Shown: piece by piece, positions 1 through 7,406 of the stretch
How positions within the stretch are numbered: the stretch's first letter is position 1
How the letters are laid out: each line of letters begins with the position of its first letter
Assembly (NCBI RefSeq): GCF_000374305.1
Contig: NZ_KB894098.1
Coordinates: 124,001 to 188,000 of the forward strand
Reading direction: 5' to 3'
Length of the DNA stretch: 64,000 bases
From: Actinomadura flavalba DSM 45200
GTDB lineage: Bacteria > Actinomycetota > Actinomycetes > Streptosporangiales > Streptosporangiaceae
Program-made: the position numbers and the translations under genes
Notes under the pieces: generated by a model
Seen by the model: the letters and a program-made list of their open reading frames with translations, nothing else
Databases searched by the model: none
Told to the model about the DNA's origin: nothing

Positions 1-610
1 CCGGCACGTGGCACAGGTCCCACCCGGCGGCCGCCAGGTCGTAGGCGAGCAGGCGTTCCTCACCGACGAAGAACAGCACCTCGCTGAACCCGCCGACGTC
101 CAGGAACGCGCCGCGCCGGACCACGGCCGCGCAGGCGAGGAAGCCGAGCACGGGCGGGCCGGGCAGCGCCGGTCCGGCGGGCAGCGGGGTCTTCGCCATC
201 GCCGCGTTGATCGGGTCGGACGCGCGCCAGCGCCCGACGAGCGTCCGGGCCGCGAGCAGCCCCAGCCGCGGGTTGCGGTCGAGGACGTCGGCGGCGCGGG
301 CGAGCGCGCCCGGCTCCCACCACGAGTCGTCGTCGCTGAACGCGACGTACGGGGTGCGGGCCGCGGCGGCGCCCACGTTGCGTGCGGGGGCGCCGAGGTT
401 GCGGCCGAGCCGCAGCGCGAGGACGCCCGCGTCGGCCAGGCCGCGCACCGCCGCCGACGTCCCGTCGGTGGACCCGTTGTCCACCACGATGACCTCGGGG
501 CGCTCGGGCAGCGCCCGGAGCCGCCGGACGGTCGCCAGCAACTCCGCGCGCCGGTTCCGGGTCGCGACGACGACGGTCACGCGCCCGGACGCGCCGTTCC
601 CCGGCCGCAC
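1..610 (-). CDS. Glycosyltransferase family 2, C-terminal part beyond window
   Basis: The reverse strand encodes the N-terminal ~200 residues of a GT-A fold glycosyltransferase; the rest lies left of base 1. Visible landmarks are the opening strand TVVVATRNR, the nucleotide-binding segment VIVVDNGSTDGT and the metal-binding acidic cluster FSDDDSWWEPG. These are typical of family 2 enzymes that move a sugar from a nucleotide sugar to a cell-envelope or natural-product acceptor. GTG at 610 is the likely start because it follows the CBS gene stop by a few bases, suggesting cotranscription; an in-frame GTG at 580 is an alternative. The acceptor cannot be predicted. Confident of the family, not of the role. 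Confidence 0.8.
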   Translation of the reverse strand, partial: MRPGNGASGRVTVVVATRNRRAELLATVRRLRALPERPEVIVVDNGSTDGTSAAVRGLADAGVLALRLGRNLGAPARNVGAAAARTPYVAFSDDDSWWEPGALARAADVLDRNPRLGLLAARTLVGRWRASDPINAAMAKTPLPAGPALPGPPVLGFLACAAVVRRGAFLDVGGFSEVLFFVGEERLLAYDLAAAGWDLCHVP

Positions 611-615
611 CCCCG

Positions 616-1035
616 CTAGCCGTTCGGCTCGGCGGCGCTGATGTCGGCCAGCGCGGAGTGCTCGTCGCGCTCCATCGCCAGATCGCCCAGCGACACGATG
701 CCGACCGGCACGCCGTCCTGGACGACCGGCAGCCGCCGCACGGCGTTGTCCCGCATGAGCGCGACGGCGCCGTCCAGGTCGTCGCCGGGATCGACGGTGA
801 ACTCGGCGGGCGTCGCCACCGCCTCGGCGGTGACCGCGTCCGGGTCGCCGCCGTCGGCGAGGAAGCGGGTGACCAGGTCGCGGTCGGTGACGACGCCGAC
901 GAGCCGGTCGTCGTCGGTCACCAGGACCGCGCCGATGTCCTGGTCGCGCATCCGCCCGGCGATCTCGGTCACCGAGGCGTCGGCGGCGACGGCCACCGGC
1001 TCGCCCGACATCACGTCGCGCACGTACTGGACCAT
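616..1035 (-). CDS. Tandem CBS-domain protein
   Basis: A 139-residue cytoplasmic protein made almost entirely of two CBS motifs (about residues 8-58 and 72-125). The pattern VLVTDDDRLVGVVTDRDL in the first and LPVVQDGVPVGIVSLGDL in the second is the classic CBS sheet-helix end. Stand-alone CBS pairs bind adenine nucleotides and usually act as energy or stress sensors for a partner protein; no partner is obvious here. It follows the SigB-type sigma gene by about 55 bases on the same strand and may be read with it. The start ATG has an AAGGAA-type ribosome site. Such small CBS proteins are frequent members of actinobacterial dormancy and stress regulons, but membership here is an inference. Confidence 0.9.
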   Translation of the reverse strand: MVQYVRDVMSGEPVAVAADASVTEIAGRMRDQDIGAVLVTDDDRLVGVVTDRDLVTRFLADGGDPDAVTAEAVATPAEFTVDPGDDLDGAVALMRDNAVRRLPVVQDGVPVGIVSLGDLAMERDEHSALADISAAEPNG

Positions 1036-1089
1036 GCTCGTTCCTTCCCTCGGGAGCGGAGACCCGCGCCTACCCGGCGCGCCGGGCGC

Positions 1090-1935
1090 TCACGCGTGCT
1101 CGGGCACCCGGTTCTCCGCCGGTTCGCCCTCGGCGGCGGCGCGCAGGAACGCCAGGCTGTCGCGGATCAGCCGCGACACGTGCATCTGCGACAGGCCGAC
1201 GATCTCCGCGATCTCCCGCTGGGTCTTGTTGCCGTAGAAGCGCAGCAGCAGGATGTGCCGCTCGCGCGGCGCGAGCCGCTTCAGCGCCGGTTTCACCGAC
1301 TCGCGCGAGTCGATGAACTCGGGGCCGGGGTCGATCGTGGCGATGGTCTCGGCGACGGTCGGGCTCTCCGGGTCGTCGTCGATGCCCCGGTCGAGCGAGC
1401 ACAGGTGGTACTCGTCGCCCGCCTGGATCGCCTCGATGACCTCCTCCTGCGTGACGCCGAGGTCGTCGGCGACGTTGGCGACCGTCGGCGACCGGCCGAG
1501 CTGCTGGCTGAGCCTGCTCATCGCCTCGTTGACCTGCGCCCACCGCTCCTGGACGCCGCGCGGCGGGCGCACGGCCCACCCCCGGTCGCGGAAGTGCCGT
1601 TTGATCTCACCGACGACGGTCGGCGTGGCGTAGGCGTAGAAGCGGGTGCCGCGCCCCGGCTCGAACCGGTCGACGGCGGAGATGAGGCCGACCATGCCGA
1701 CCTGGAACAGGTCGTCGGCGGTCTCGCCGCGCCGCGCGAACCGGCGCGCGATCCGCTGGACCTCCGGGACGCAGGAGACGATGATCTCCTCCCGGACCCG
1801 GCCCCGGCGCGGATCGCCCGGCGCCAGCCCGGCCAGTTCGGCGAGTCTCTCCTCGATCCCCTGGACGTCCCCGCTCCGTCCCGGTGCGATCCCGGGAGCG
1901 GGCTTGCGGATGGTGCTATCACTCTGAGTCGTCAT
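1090..1935 (-). CDS. SigB/SigF-type RNA polymerase sigma factor
   Basis: A 281-residue sigma-70 family protein of the group 3 SigB/SigF/SigG type. Region 2 contains DLFQVGMVGLISAVDRF (about 74-90) and the -10 recognition helix GEIKRHFRDRGW; region 3 has PTVANVADDLGV; region 4 ends with the HTH TQREIAEIVGLSQMHVSRLI. The order and spacing match stress and sporulation sigma factors of Streptomyces and relatives. ATG at 1935 was chosen because AGGAAG precedes it at good spacing; open frame continues far upstream only because of GC-rich codon bias. No anti-sigma (RsbW-type) or anti-anti-sigma gene is adjacent, so post-translational control must come from elsewhere. Two SigB-like promoter sequences sit just upstream, facing the other way. 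Confidence 0.95.
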   Translation of the reverse strand: MTTQSDSTIRKPAPGIAPGRSGDVQGIEERLAELAGLAPGDPRRGRVREEIIVSCVPEVQRIARRFARRGETADDLFQVGMVGLISAVDRFEPGRGTRFYAYATPTVVGEIKRHFRDRGWAVRPPRGVQERWAQVNEAMSRLSQQLGRSPTVANVADDLGVTQEEVIEAIQAGDEYHLCSLDRGIDDDPESPTVAETIATIDPGPEFIDSRESVKPALKRLAPRERHILLLRFYGNKTQREIAEIVGLSQMHVSRLIRDSLAFLRAAAEGEPAENRVPEHA

Positions 1936-2073
1936 AGCCGAGCTTCCTGGGTCCGAAGTCCGCTGGGCACCCCTCCAGCATGTGCGGAGCGGAGTCGAGC
2001 GAACAACCACGGGAGTTTTCGTCTCGGTCAAGGGTGGGTCGAGGAATCTCCGGCTCACTTCACTCGGCCGGAC

Positions 2074-2141
2074 GTTTGCTGTACGGCGGGCGTGGTACCC
2101 GATCGCGTCGCCCCGGCGTTTACCGGCGAGTACGCGTGGTA
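2074..2141 (+). promoter_or_regulatory. Tandem SigB-like promoters GTTT-N15-TGGTA
   Basis: Two copies of GTTT followed by exactly 15 bases and TGGTA occur at 2074-2097 and 2118-2141, 44 bases apart, both ending GCGTGGTA and both pointing at the methyltransferase gene. The Streptomyces SigB/SigF consensus is roughly GNNT-N14-16-GGGTA, so each copy differs at one position. The second promoter would start transcription near the ATG at 2152, giving an almost leaderless message. The gene for a SigB-type factor lies immediately on the other side. Consensus is established knowledge; promoter activity is inference. Confidence 0.5.
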
Positions 2142-2151
2142 GGGGGCGGCC

Positions 2152-2844
2152 ATGCTGCTGCTGAGGCCGCCGGGCGTGTACCGGCCGCAGGGGGACACCT
2201 CTCTGCTGTGCGAGGCGCTGACCGGGGCGGGAGTCCTGCGCGGGGCGAGCGTCCTCGACGTCGGCACCGGGACGGGAATGGTCGCGCTGACGGCCGCGCG
2301 GGGCGGCGCCCGGCGGGTGACGGCGGTGGACGTGTCGCGGCGGGCGCTGCTCGCCGTGCGCGTCAACGCGCTCGCGCGCGGCCTGCGGGTGCGGACCCGG
2401 CGCGGCGACCTGTTCTCCGCCGTGGCGGGCGAGCGGTTCGACGTGATCGTCTCCAACCCGCCGTACGTGGCGGGCGAGCCCGCGTGCGCGCACGGCGCCG
2501 CCCGCGCGTGGGACGCGGGCCTGGACGGCCGCCGCCACCTGGACCGCATCTGCGCGCAGGCGCCGGAGTACCTGCATCCCGGCGGGACGCTGCTGATGGT
2601 GCACTCCGCGCTGTGCGGCGTCCGGTCGACGCTGGGCGCGCTGCACGAGGCGGGGCTGCGCGCGAGCGTCGTCGCCCGCCGCCGCGAGCCGTTCGGCCCG
2701 GTGATGAACGCCCGCGCGGGACGGCTGGCCTCCCTCGGCCTGATCACCCGGGGCCAGTACGAGGAGGAACTGGTCGTCATCCGCGCCGACCGCGCCGCCG
2801 CCGGTACCGCCGCCGTCCGTCCCGGTCACCGCCATGCCGGCTGA
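2152..2844 (+). CDS. HemK-like class I SAM methyltransferase
   Basis: A 230-residue SAM-dependent methyltransferase. Motif I VLDVGTGTGMVAL lies near residues 35-47, motif II VTAVDVS follows, and motif IV is SNPPYVAG (about 101-108). An N/D-PPY motif marks enzymes that methylate planar nitrogens such as glutamine side chains (HemK/PrmC, Mtq2) or amino groups of bases. It is shorter than PrmC and lacks the long N-terminal helical domain, so it resembles the Mtq2/HemK2 type. It overlaps the CDGSH gene by 11 bases, implying coupled translation. The substrate is unknown; neighbours suggest a small-molecule or stress function rather than release-factor methylation, but that is inference. Confidence 0.85.
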   Translation: MLLLRPPGVYRPQGDTSLLCEALTGAGVLRGASVLDVGTGTGMVALTAARGGARRVTAVDVSRRALLAVRVNALARGLRVRTRRGDLFSAVAGERFDVIVSNPPYVAGEPACAHGAARAWDAGLDGRRHLDRICAQAPEYLHPGGTLLMVHSALCGVRSTLGALHEAGLRASVVARRREPFGPVMNARAGRLASLGLITRGQYEEELVVIRADRAAAGTAAVRPGHRHAG

Positions 2845-3034
2845 CCCCCGGCCCCGCCGCGTCTCGATGCCCGAGAAGGGCGGTCCCGTGCTCGTCGAGG
2901 GGCCGGTCGAGGTGGAACTCGACGACGGCACGCTCGTGCGGTCCGACCGCTTCCTCGTCGCGCTGTGCACCTGCCGCCGCAGCGCCGACTACCCGTTCTG
3001 CGACACCAGCCACCGGCGCCGCGTCCGTTCCTAG
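2834..3034 (+). CDS. CDGSH-type iron-sulfur protein
   Basis: A 66-residue protein with one CDGSH-type [2Fe-2S] motif: C-T-C-R-R-S-A-D-Y-P-F-C-D-T-S-H, giving the three Cys and one His ligands (about residues 45-60). This family transfers electrons or clusters and is redox and pH sensitive. Its start lies inside the 3' end of the methyltransferase gene, so the two are almost certainly one operon. Its TAG stop shares the tetranucleotide CTAG with the stop of the convergent diiron oxidase gene. It may supply electrons to that oxidase, which needs a reductant; this is inference from proximity. Confidence 0.88.
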   Translation: MPADPRPRRVSMPEKGGPVLVEGPVEVELDDGTLVRSDRFLVALCTCRRSADYPFCDTSHRRRVRS

Positions 3035-4038
3035 AGCGGCGCGCGCAGCGACGTGCGCGGCTCGTCGGCGGTCCAGCGGGCGAGCAGGTGGTCTTCGAGG
3101 CGCTGTTCGAGGAGCACGGTGGACTGGACGCCGAGAACGACGTCGGCGGCCAGGTGGGGGGCGTCCTCCAGGAGGCCGCCGAGGACGTCGCGCCGCATGA
3201 CCTGCTCGTGCACGGCGTCGGCGGCGATGTGCTCGGTGTAGAAGAGGGTGGCGCGGTCACCGAGGCCGAGGCGGGTCAGCGCGCGCGTCATGCGCTGGGC
3301 GCTGGGCGGGGTGGTGATCTCGGCGGCGGTGAAGTGGCCCGCCATCATGGCGCGGCGGGCGCGGTGCAGGCCGAACAGCGACATCATGCCGGTGATGGCG
3401 AGCATCGGCGCCGGGACGACGTCCACGTACGCGCCGTAGGAGCAGTCCAGCCCGGCCTCCTCCATGAGGTCGGCGAACAGCCGCGAGTGCATCCGGTCGG
3501 CGTGGCCGCCGCCGTACTCGTCGAACTCCACGCCGACCAGGGCGGCCTTGGCCCGGCCGCGCAGGCGCGGGATCAGCAGGGCGTGCGGGTCGGCCTCCTT
3601 CAGGTGGTAGACCGAGCGGTGCGCCAGGTACTCGCGGAGCTGTCCCAGGGTGCCGTGGTCGCGCAGGAAGTGCGACGCGCCGCGCGCGTCCAGGTGCTCG
3701 ACCAGCAGCGCGCCGACGGCCTCGTCCACGTCGTCGCCGCCGGGGACCGCGGCGCGCAGCCCGTCCAGGAAGACGCGCTCCAGCCGGGCGCGGAACGCCA
3801 GCAGCTCCGGGTTCCACTCCCAGTCGGCGGAGACGCCGCGCAGGCCGTGGTAGTGCAGCTCGTAGCAGAGGTACAGGGCGAGCTGGAGGTCGTCGCCGAA
3901 CGGCTCGGCGCCCTCGGCGGGCAGCAGCGCGGGCGCGCCGCCGGTGAGCAGGGCGAGGACGGCCTCCGACAGCGGGCCGCGCGCCGACGGCAGCGGCGCG
4001 AGGCCGTCCCCGGTGACGGGCAGCGTGGGCGTGGTCAT
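3031..4038 (-). CDS. Iron-containing redox enzyme, haem-oxygenase-like diiron fold
   Basis: A 335-residue protein of the haem-oxygenase-like diiron oxidase (HDO) superfamily, the group often named iron-containing redox enzyme. Likely metal ligands are visible in two helices: GVEFDEYGGGHADRMH (E171, E174, H184) and FYTEHIAADAVHEQ (E269, H270, D274, H277), with YHLKEADPH at 144-152 as a further conserved patch. Characterised relatives (UndA, BesC, SznF) use O2 to cleave or oxidise amino or fatty acids. ATG at 4038 is preceded by GGAGGACCC and overlaps the carboxylate-amine ligase stop as ATGA, so the pair is translationally coupled. The substrate is unknown; the ligase partner suggests an amino-acid-derived metabolite. 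Confidence 0.85.
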   Translation of the reverse strand: MTTPTLPVTGDGLAPLPSARGPLSEAVLALLTGGAPALLPAEGAEPFGDDLQLALYLCYELHYHGLRGVSADWEWNPELLAFRARLERVFLDGLRAAVPGGDDVDEAVGALLVEHLDARGASHFLRDHGTLGQLREYLAHRSVYHLKEADPHALLIPRLRGRAKAALVGVEFDEYGGGHADRMHSRLFADLMEEAGLDCSYGAYVDVVPAPMLAITGMMSLFGLHRARRAMMAGHFTAAEITTPPSAQRMTRALTRLGLGDRATLFYTEHIAADAVHEQVMRRDVLGGLLEDAPHLAADVVLGVQSTVLLEQRLEDHLLARWTADEPRTSLRAPL

Positions 4039-5204
4039 GGGTCCTCCAGGATGGGCGGTACGGCGGTGGTCTGCGCGGCGAGGGCGGCGATGATCGCGGG
4101 CGGGCCGCCGGACGCGGCGCGGCGCTGCCGCTCGGCGCCCGTGCCGCCGCCGCGCAGCGCGGCGATCAGCACGGTGACGGCGGCCAGCTCCCCCGCCTCC
4201 TCCAGCGCGGGCGCGACGCGTGCCAGCAGGGCGGCGAGCAGGCCCGCCGCCGGGACGCGCCGCTCCGCGACGGGATCGACGCCCGGTCCGGCCAGCCCGT
4301 ACCGGGCGGCCGTCCACAGCGCGGCGGCGCACACGTCCGGGTCGACTCGGGGCGCCTCGCGGCCCCGGTCCAGGTCGTCCAGCGCGGTGCGGACGAGCGC
4401 CCGCGTCAGCGCGGCCTGGACGAGCGCGTCGGCGGCGGACGCGGCGGCGTCCGCGACCCGGACCTCGACGGTCGGCAGGCGCGGGGACGGGCGGGCGAGC
4501 CAGAACGTCATCGCGCGGTCGACCAGGACTCCGCAGTCGACGAGCCGGGCCAGGGCCCGGTCGTACTCGGCGGCCGACCCGAACCACGGCGGCACGCCCG
4601 ACGTCGGGAAGCGGGCCTGCTCGACCATGCGCCAGCTCGCGTGCCCGGTGTCGCGGCCCCGGTCGAACGGCGAGTTCGCCGACGCCGCGAGCAGCGTCGG
4701 CAGCCAGGGCCGCAGGTGGTTGACGACGGCGACGGCCGTGTCGGGGCCGGGCACGCCGACGTGCACGTGGCAGCCGGACACCTGGTAGTCGTCGGCGATG
4801 CCCGCGTACCGGCGGGAGATCTCGGCGAAGCGGGCGTTCCCGGCGGGGACGCGTACGGGGCCGGGCAGCACGGCGGTGCCGGTTCCGACGGCGACGAGGC
4901 CGTGCGCGCGGGCGGCGCGGTCGAGCGCGGTGCGGGCGGCGGCGAGCTGGCGGGCCAGGTCCGGCAGGCGGGTGCAGACCCCGGTGACGGCCTCGACCTG
5001 GTTGTCGAGGAGTTCGCGGTGGTACGCGGCGCCGGACGTCTCCCAGGGGTGCGGGCCCGCCGCGCCCAAAACGTCGGAGGCGCGGGCCGTGCTGCGTCCG
5101 CTCGCCGGTTCGGCCAGCAGGAACTCCTCCTCGACGCCCACGGTGAGCGGGGCGCGCCGCGGCGCCGGGACGGTTCCGGCCACGCGGTCACTCGTCTCGA
5201 TCAT
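4035..5204 (-). CDS. YbdK-type carboxylate-amine ligase (glutamate-cysteine ligase 2 family)
   Basis: A 389-residue ATP-dependent ligase of the GCS2/YbdK family. The N-terminus has GVEEEFLLAEP (about 23-33), the signature of the ATP/metal site; SGCHVHVGVP (about 143-152) and the later NSPFDRGRDTG and RMVEQARFPTSG blocks fit the family. Members join glutamate or another carboxylate to an amine; EgtA and plant GCL are relatives, and BesA ligates gamma-glutamyl to an unusual amino acid. It is the first gene of a two-gene operon with the diiron oxidase (4-base ATGA overlap). The start is ATG, with GGGGGAGGAGCG upstream. Actinomycetes make mycothiol rather than glutathione, so a true glutathione role is unlikely. 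Confidence 0.88.
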   Translation of the reverse strand: MIETSDRVAGTVPAPRRAPLTVGVEEEFLLAEPASGRSTARASDVLGAAGPHPWETSGAAYHRELLDNQVEAVTGVCTRLPDLARQLAAARTALDRAARAHGLVAVGTGTAVLPGPVRVPAGNARFAEISRRYAGIADDYQVSGCHVHVGVPGPDTAVAVVNHLRPWLPTLLAASANSPFDRGRDTGHASWRMVEQARFPTSGVPPWFGSAAEYDRALARLVDCGVLVDRAMTFWLARPSPRLPTVEVRVADAAASAADALVQAALTRALVRTALDDLDRGREAPRVDPDVCAAALWTAARYGLAGPGVDPVAERRVPAAGLLAALLARVAPALEEAGELAAVTVLIAALRGGGTGAERQRRAASGGPPAIIAALAAQTTAVPPILEDP

Positions 5205-5338
5205 CGCTCCTCCCCCTGGTCCCGTCCGGGCCCCCTACCCCGTTTCGCCCCGTATGCGCCACGGGCAGGCGGGTCTTCCCCCGGCGCGGCATTCTCCGCA
5301 CCTTCTCCGGCGATCGACCTGCACCTCTTCCCTTTTCC

Positions 5339-5354
5339 GTAGTCGAATGACTAC
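5339..5354. promoter_or_regulatory. Short perfect inverted repeat upstream of secreted protein
   Basis: GTAGTC and GACTAC flank a GAAT spacer, about 55 bases before the secreted-protein start, in the 203-base region between that gene and the divergently transcribed ligase gene. It could be a small operator; with 6-base arms chance is possible. Confidence 0.3.
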
Positions 5355-5407
5355 TTTCTGTGGCGAAGCGTGGCCGCCCGGTCACGCTCGACCCTCGGGA
5401 GGAAGAG

Positions 5408-5824
5408 ATGATGATCCGCAGGACGCTCGCCGTCGCGGCGGCGGCGCTCGGCGCCGGGCTGGCGACGAGCGCGCCCGCCACGGCGGCCGACGATCCGGTC
5501 GTGACGAGCACGTCCCCGGGCAAGCCCGCGCGGACCGACGGGCTGACCGGCACCCGCGTCACCAAGGACGACCGGGGCGCCGTGCAGGCGACCCGCGCCA
5601 AGGCCGCGCCGTCCGGCGCGGACGCCGCGGCCGTCCGCTGCTGGAACGGCCGCCGCAGCGGCCGCAACTTCTATGAGACGTGCCGGGGCACGGGCTACCG
5701 GCCCTTCGTGGACTGCTCGAACGGCATCCGCTACGTCTCGCGCGCGTCGTTCACCGGCACGTGGAACCACCGGCTGACCTGTCCCGTCCGGACGGTCGCG
5801 CGCTGGGGCGGCGCCTACGCCTGA
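5408..5824 (+). CDS. Small secreted protein with four cysteines
   Basis: A 138-residue protein of unknown function. The N-terminus MMIRRTLAVAAAALGAGLA followed by TSAPATAADD is a textbook Sec signal peptide with an AxA cleavage site near residue 28. The mature part is basic, with four cysteines in RCWNGRR, ETCRG, DCSNG and LTCPV, which could form two disulfides, and an aromatic, glycine-rich C-terminus. GGGAGGAAGAG sits directly before the ATG at 5408 (a second ATG follows at once). It is monocistronic. It resembles many small extracellular proteins of filamentous actinomycetes, but I do not recognise a named family. Confidence 0.75.
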   Translation: MMIRRTLAVAAAALGAGLATSAPATAADDPVVTSTSPGKPARTDGLTGTRVTKDDRGAVQATRAKAAPSGADAAAVRCWNGRRSGRNFYETCRGTGYRPFVDCSNGIRYVSRASFTGTWNHRLTCPVRTVARWGGAYA

Positions 5825-5901
5825 TCCGCCCCCACCCCGCTTCGAGCGGCCGACCCCCGGGGCCGGCCGCTCGTCCCCGCATGGTGCTGCGGACGGCTTC
5901 C

Positions 5902-5946
5902 GTCAACTCAGGTTGACACCCGGCGAGGTGTCAACCTACATTGACA
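5902..5946 (+). promoter_or_regulatory. Operator array over a leaderless promoter (HTH-ClpN operon)
   Basis: Alternating half-sites GTCAAC (5902), GTTGACA (5912), TGTCAAC (5929) and TTGACA (5941) create three overlapping palindromes. The central one has 11-base perfect arms, 5910-5920 and 5927-5937, around CGGCGA. The same bases contain a good -35 TTGACA (5913-5918), an 18-base spacer and -10 TACATT (5937-5942). Transcription would begin at about the ATG at 5949, so the message is probably leaderless. The arrangement looks like autoregulation by the HTH product; that is inference. Confidence 0.65.
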
Positions 5947-5948
5947 TC

Positions 5949-6182
5949 ATGAACGACGGAGAGACGCTGGCCCGTGAGGCGGGCAGCCAGGACCCGGAGG
6001 TCGGCCTGCGGGCCGTCCGGGCCCTGCGCGAGCTGGCGGACCGGCTGGAGGCCCACCAGGTCGCCGCCGCCCGCGCGCGCGGCTGGTCCTGGCAGGACAT
6101 CGCGACGCGCCTGGGCGTCAGCCGCCAGGCCGTCCACAAGAAGCACGGCGCGGGGCGCCGCATCCTCGGCAAGGAGCGATGA
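5949..6182 (+). CDS. Small helix-turn-helix DNA-binding protein
   Basis: A 77-residue protein consisting of a helical lead (residues 1-45) and a C-terminal HTH, SWQDIATRLGVSRQAVHKKH, with the basic tail GAGRRILGKER. The HTH resembles sigma-70 region 4 or the small HTH proteins that sit next to Clp N-domain genes in actinobacteria. No ribosome site precedes the ATG, which fits leaderless initiation from the promoter at 5913-5942. Its stop overlaps the start of the ClpN gene as ATGA, so the two proteins are made together. The likely role is a repressor binding the TTGACA/TGTCAA array just upstream, controlling both genes. Confidence 0.8.
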   Translation: MNDGETLAREAGSQDPEVGLRAVRALRELADRLEAHQVAAARARGWSWQDIATRLGVSRQAVHKKHGAGRRILGKER

Positions 6183-6715
6183 TGTTCGAACGGTTCACCT
6201 CGGGCGCCCGCACGGTGGTCACCGGCGCGCAGGCGCACGCCCGCGACCTCGGCGCCGCACGCGTCGGCGCCGAGCACCTGCTGCTCGCGCTGGCGGACGG
6301 CACCGGCGACGCCGCCGCCGCGCTCGCGGCCGTGGGCGCCGACGCGGGCACGCTCCGCCGGGCCGCCCGCCGCGACGACGACCCCCTCGACCCCGACGCC
6401 CTGCGCGCCGTCGGCATCGACCTGGACGCCGTCCGCGCGGCGGCCGAGGCCACGTTCGGCACCGGCGCCCTGGAACCGCCCGCCCGCCGCTCCGGCGGCC
6501 ACCTCCCGTTCACCGCCGAGGCCAAGAAGGCACTGGAACTCTCCCTCCGGCACGCCGTGCGCCTCAAGCAGAAGCGCATCGAGACCGGCCACATCCTCCT
6601 CGGCGTCCTGCACGACGACCACTCCCCCGCCACACGAGCCCTGACAGGTTCAGGCGTGGACATCACCGCCCTACGAGCCGACATGACCACCCGCCTAACC
6701 AACAAAGCGGCCTGA
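6179..6715 (+). CDS. ClpC N-terminal-domain-only protein
   Basis: A 178-residue protein made of two Clp N repeats (about residues 3-60 and 105-165) and no AAA+ ATPase module. The motifs FTSGARTVVTGAQAHARDLG and AARVGAEHLLLALADG, then FTAEAKKALELSLRHA and IETGHILLGVL, mirror the N-domain of ClpC1. Stand-alone N-domain proteins of mycobacteria (ClpC2 and ClpC3 types) are known to bind ClpC-targeting compounds and blunt their effect. By analogy this may be a decoy or adaptor for ClpC. It is cotranscribed with the HTH gene. The last 60 bases use unusual codons (cta, ctccct) for this genome, of uncertain meaning. Confidence 0.82.
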   Translation: MMFERFTSGARTVVTGAQAHARDLGAARVGAEHLLLALADGTGDAAAALAAVGADAGTLRRAARRDDDPLDPDALRAVGIDLDAVRAAAEATFGTGALEPPARRSGGHLPFTAEAKKALELSLRHAVRLKQKRIETGHILLGVLHDDHSPATRALTGSGVDITALRADMTTRLTNKAA

Positions 6716-6748
6716 CCCCACCCCGCAGCCGATCAGACCGGTCCGGCG

Positions 6749-7222
6749 TCAGCGGCGGGTCAGGATGCGGATGCAGGCGGCGCGGCGGGGGTCGGGTGGG
6801 AAGCGGCGGGCGCATTCGCGTTGGGCCCAGGACGCGTGGTGGGGGCGCTTCGTCTTCGTGGGGCGTTCCGGGCGGGGGGCCGCCTTCGGGCGCGGGGCCG
6901 GGCGGGCGGAGGGACGCGCGGGAAGGGGATGCCGCGTGCGGAGGCTGCGGTCGCGGGCGGGCGGCGGCGCGCGGTACTCGGCCGCCGCCGGAACCGACCG
7001 GGGATGCGGCGGCTCCGGCGCCGGGTCTCGCGGGGCGGTGACCGGCGGCGCCGGAGCGGCCGCGTCGCGGGCCTCGCCGCCGGACGGCCACGTCGCGGTC
7101 GTCCCCGCCGCGAGCACGAGCGCCGCCGCGCCCGCCGCGACGAGGCGCCTCCGGCGCGGACCGGCCCGCCGCCGGGGACGGGCCAGCCAGTCGGGATCGG
7201 GCGGGGGTACGTAAGGGGGCAC
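6749..7222 (-). CDS. Proline/arginine-rich single-pass membrane or secreted protein
   Basis: A 157-residue hypothetical protein. An Arg-rich cytoplasmic stretch (about 15-27) precedes one hydrophobic segment, LVAAGAAALVLAAGTTATW (about 27-45). A long proline, arginine and alanine-rich linker follows and ends in WAQRECARRFPPDPRRAACIRIL with two cysteines. The shape suggests a type II membrane protein or an uncleaved signal anchor with a flexible extracellular tail. The GTG start at 7222 has no strong ribosome site. No family is recognised; the compositional bias means the reading could be partly fortuitous, but the hydrophobic segment and conserved-looking C-terminus argue for a real gene. Confidence 0.5.
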   Translation of the reverse strand: MPPYVPPPDPDWLARPRRRAGPRRRRLVAAGAAALVLAAGTTATWPSGGEARDAAAPAPPVTAPRDPAPEPPHPRSVPAAAEYRAPPPARDRSLRTRHPLPARPSARPAPRPKAAPRPERPTKTKRPHHASWAQRECARRFPPDPRRAACIRILTRR

Positions 7223-7406
7223 GCACCCGATCGTGCACGCGGCCGGGCGGCCCGGTCCGGGGAACCGGCGAGTTACCCCGCGTTCCCCCGGGTGAGCATC
7301 GCCTTACCCGGCCCTCGACGGACGCTCCGCACACGTACGCTTACGTTGAGTGGCCGAGCCGTCCCCGGCGGCGCGGCCGAAGTCCCGCGGACCAGGAGGT
7401 CAGCCC

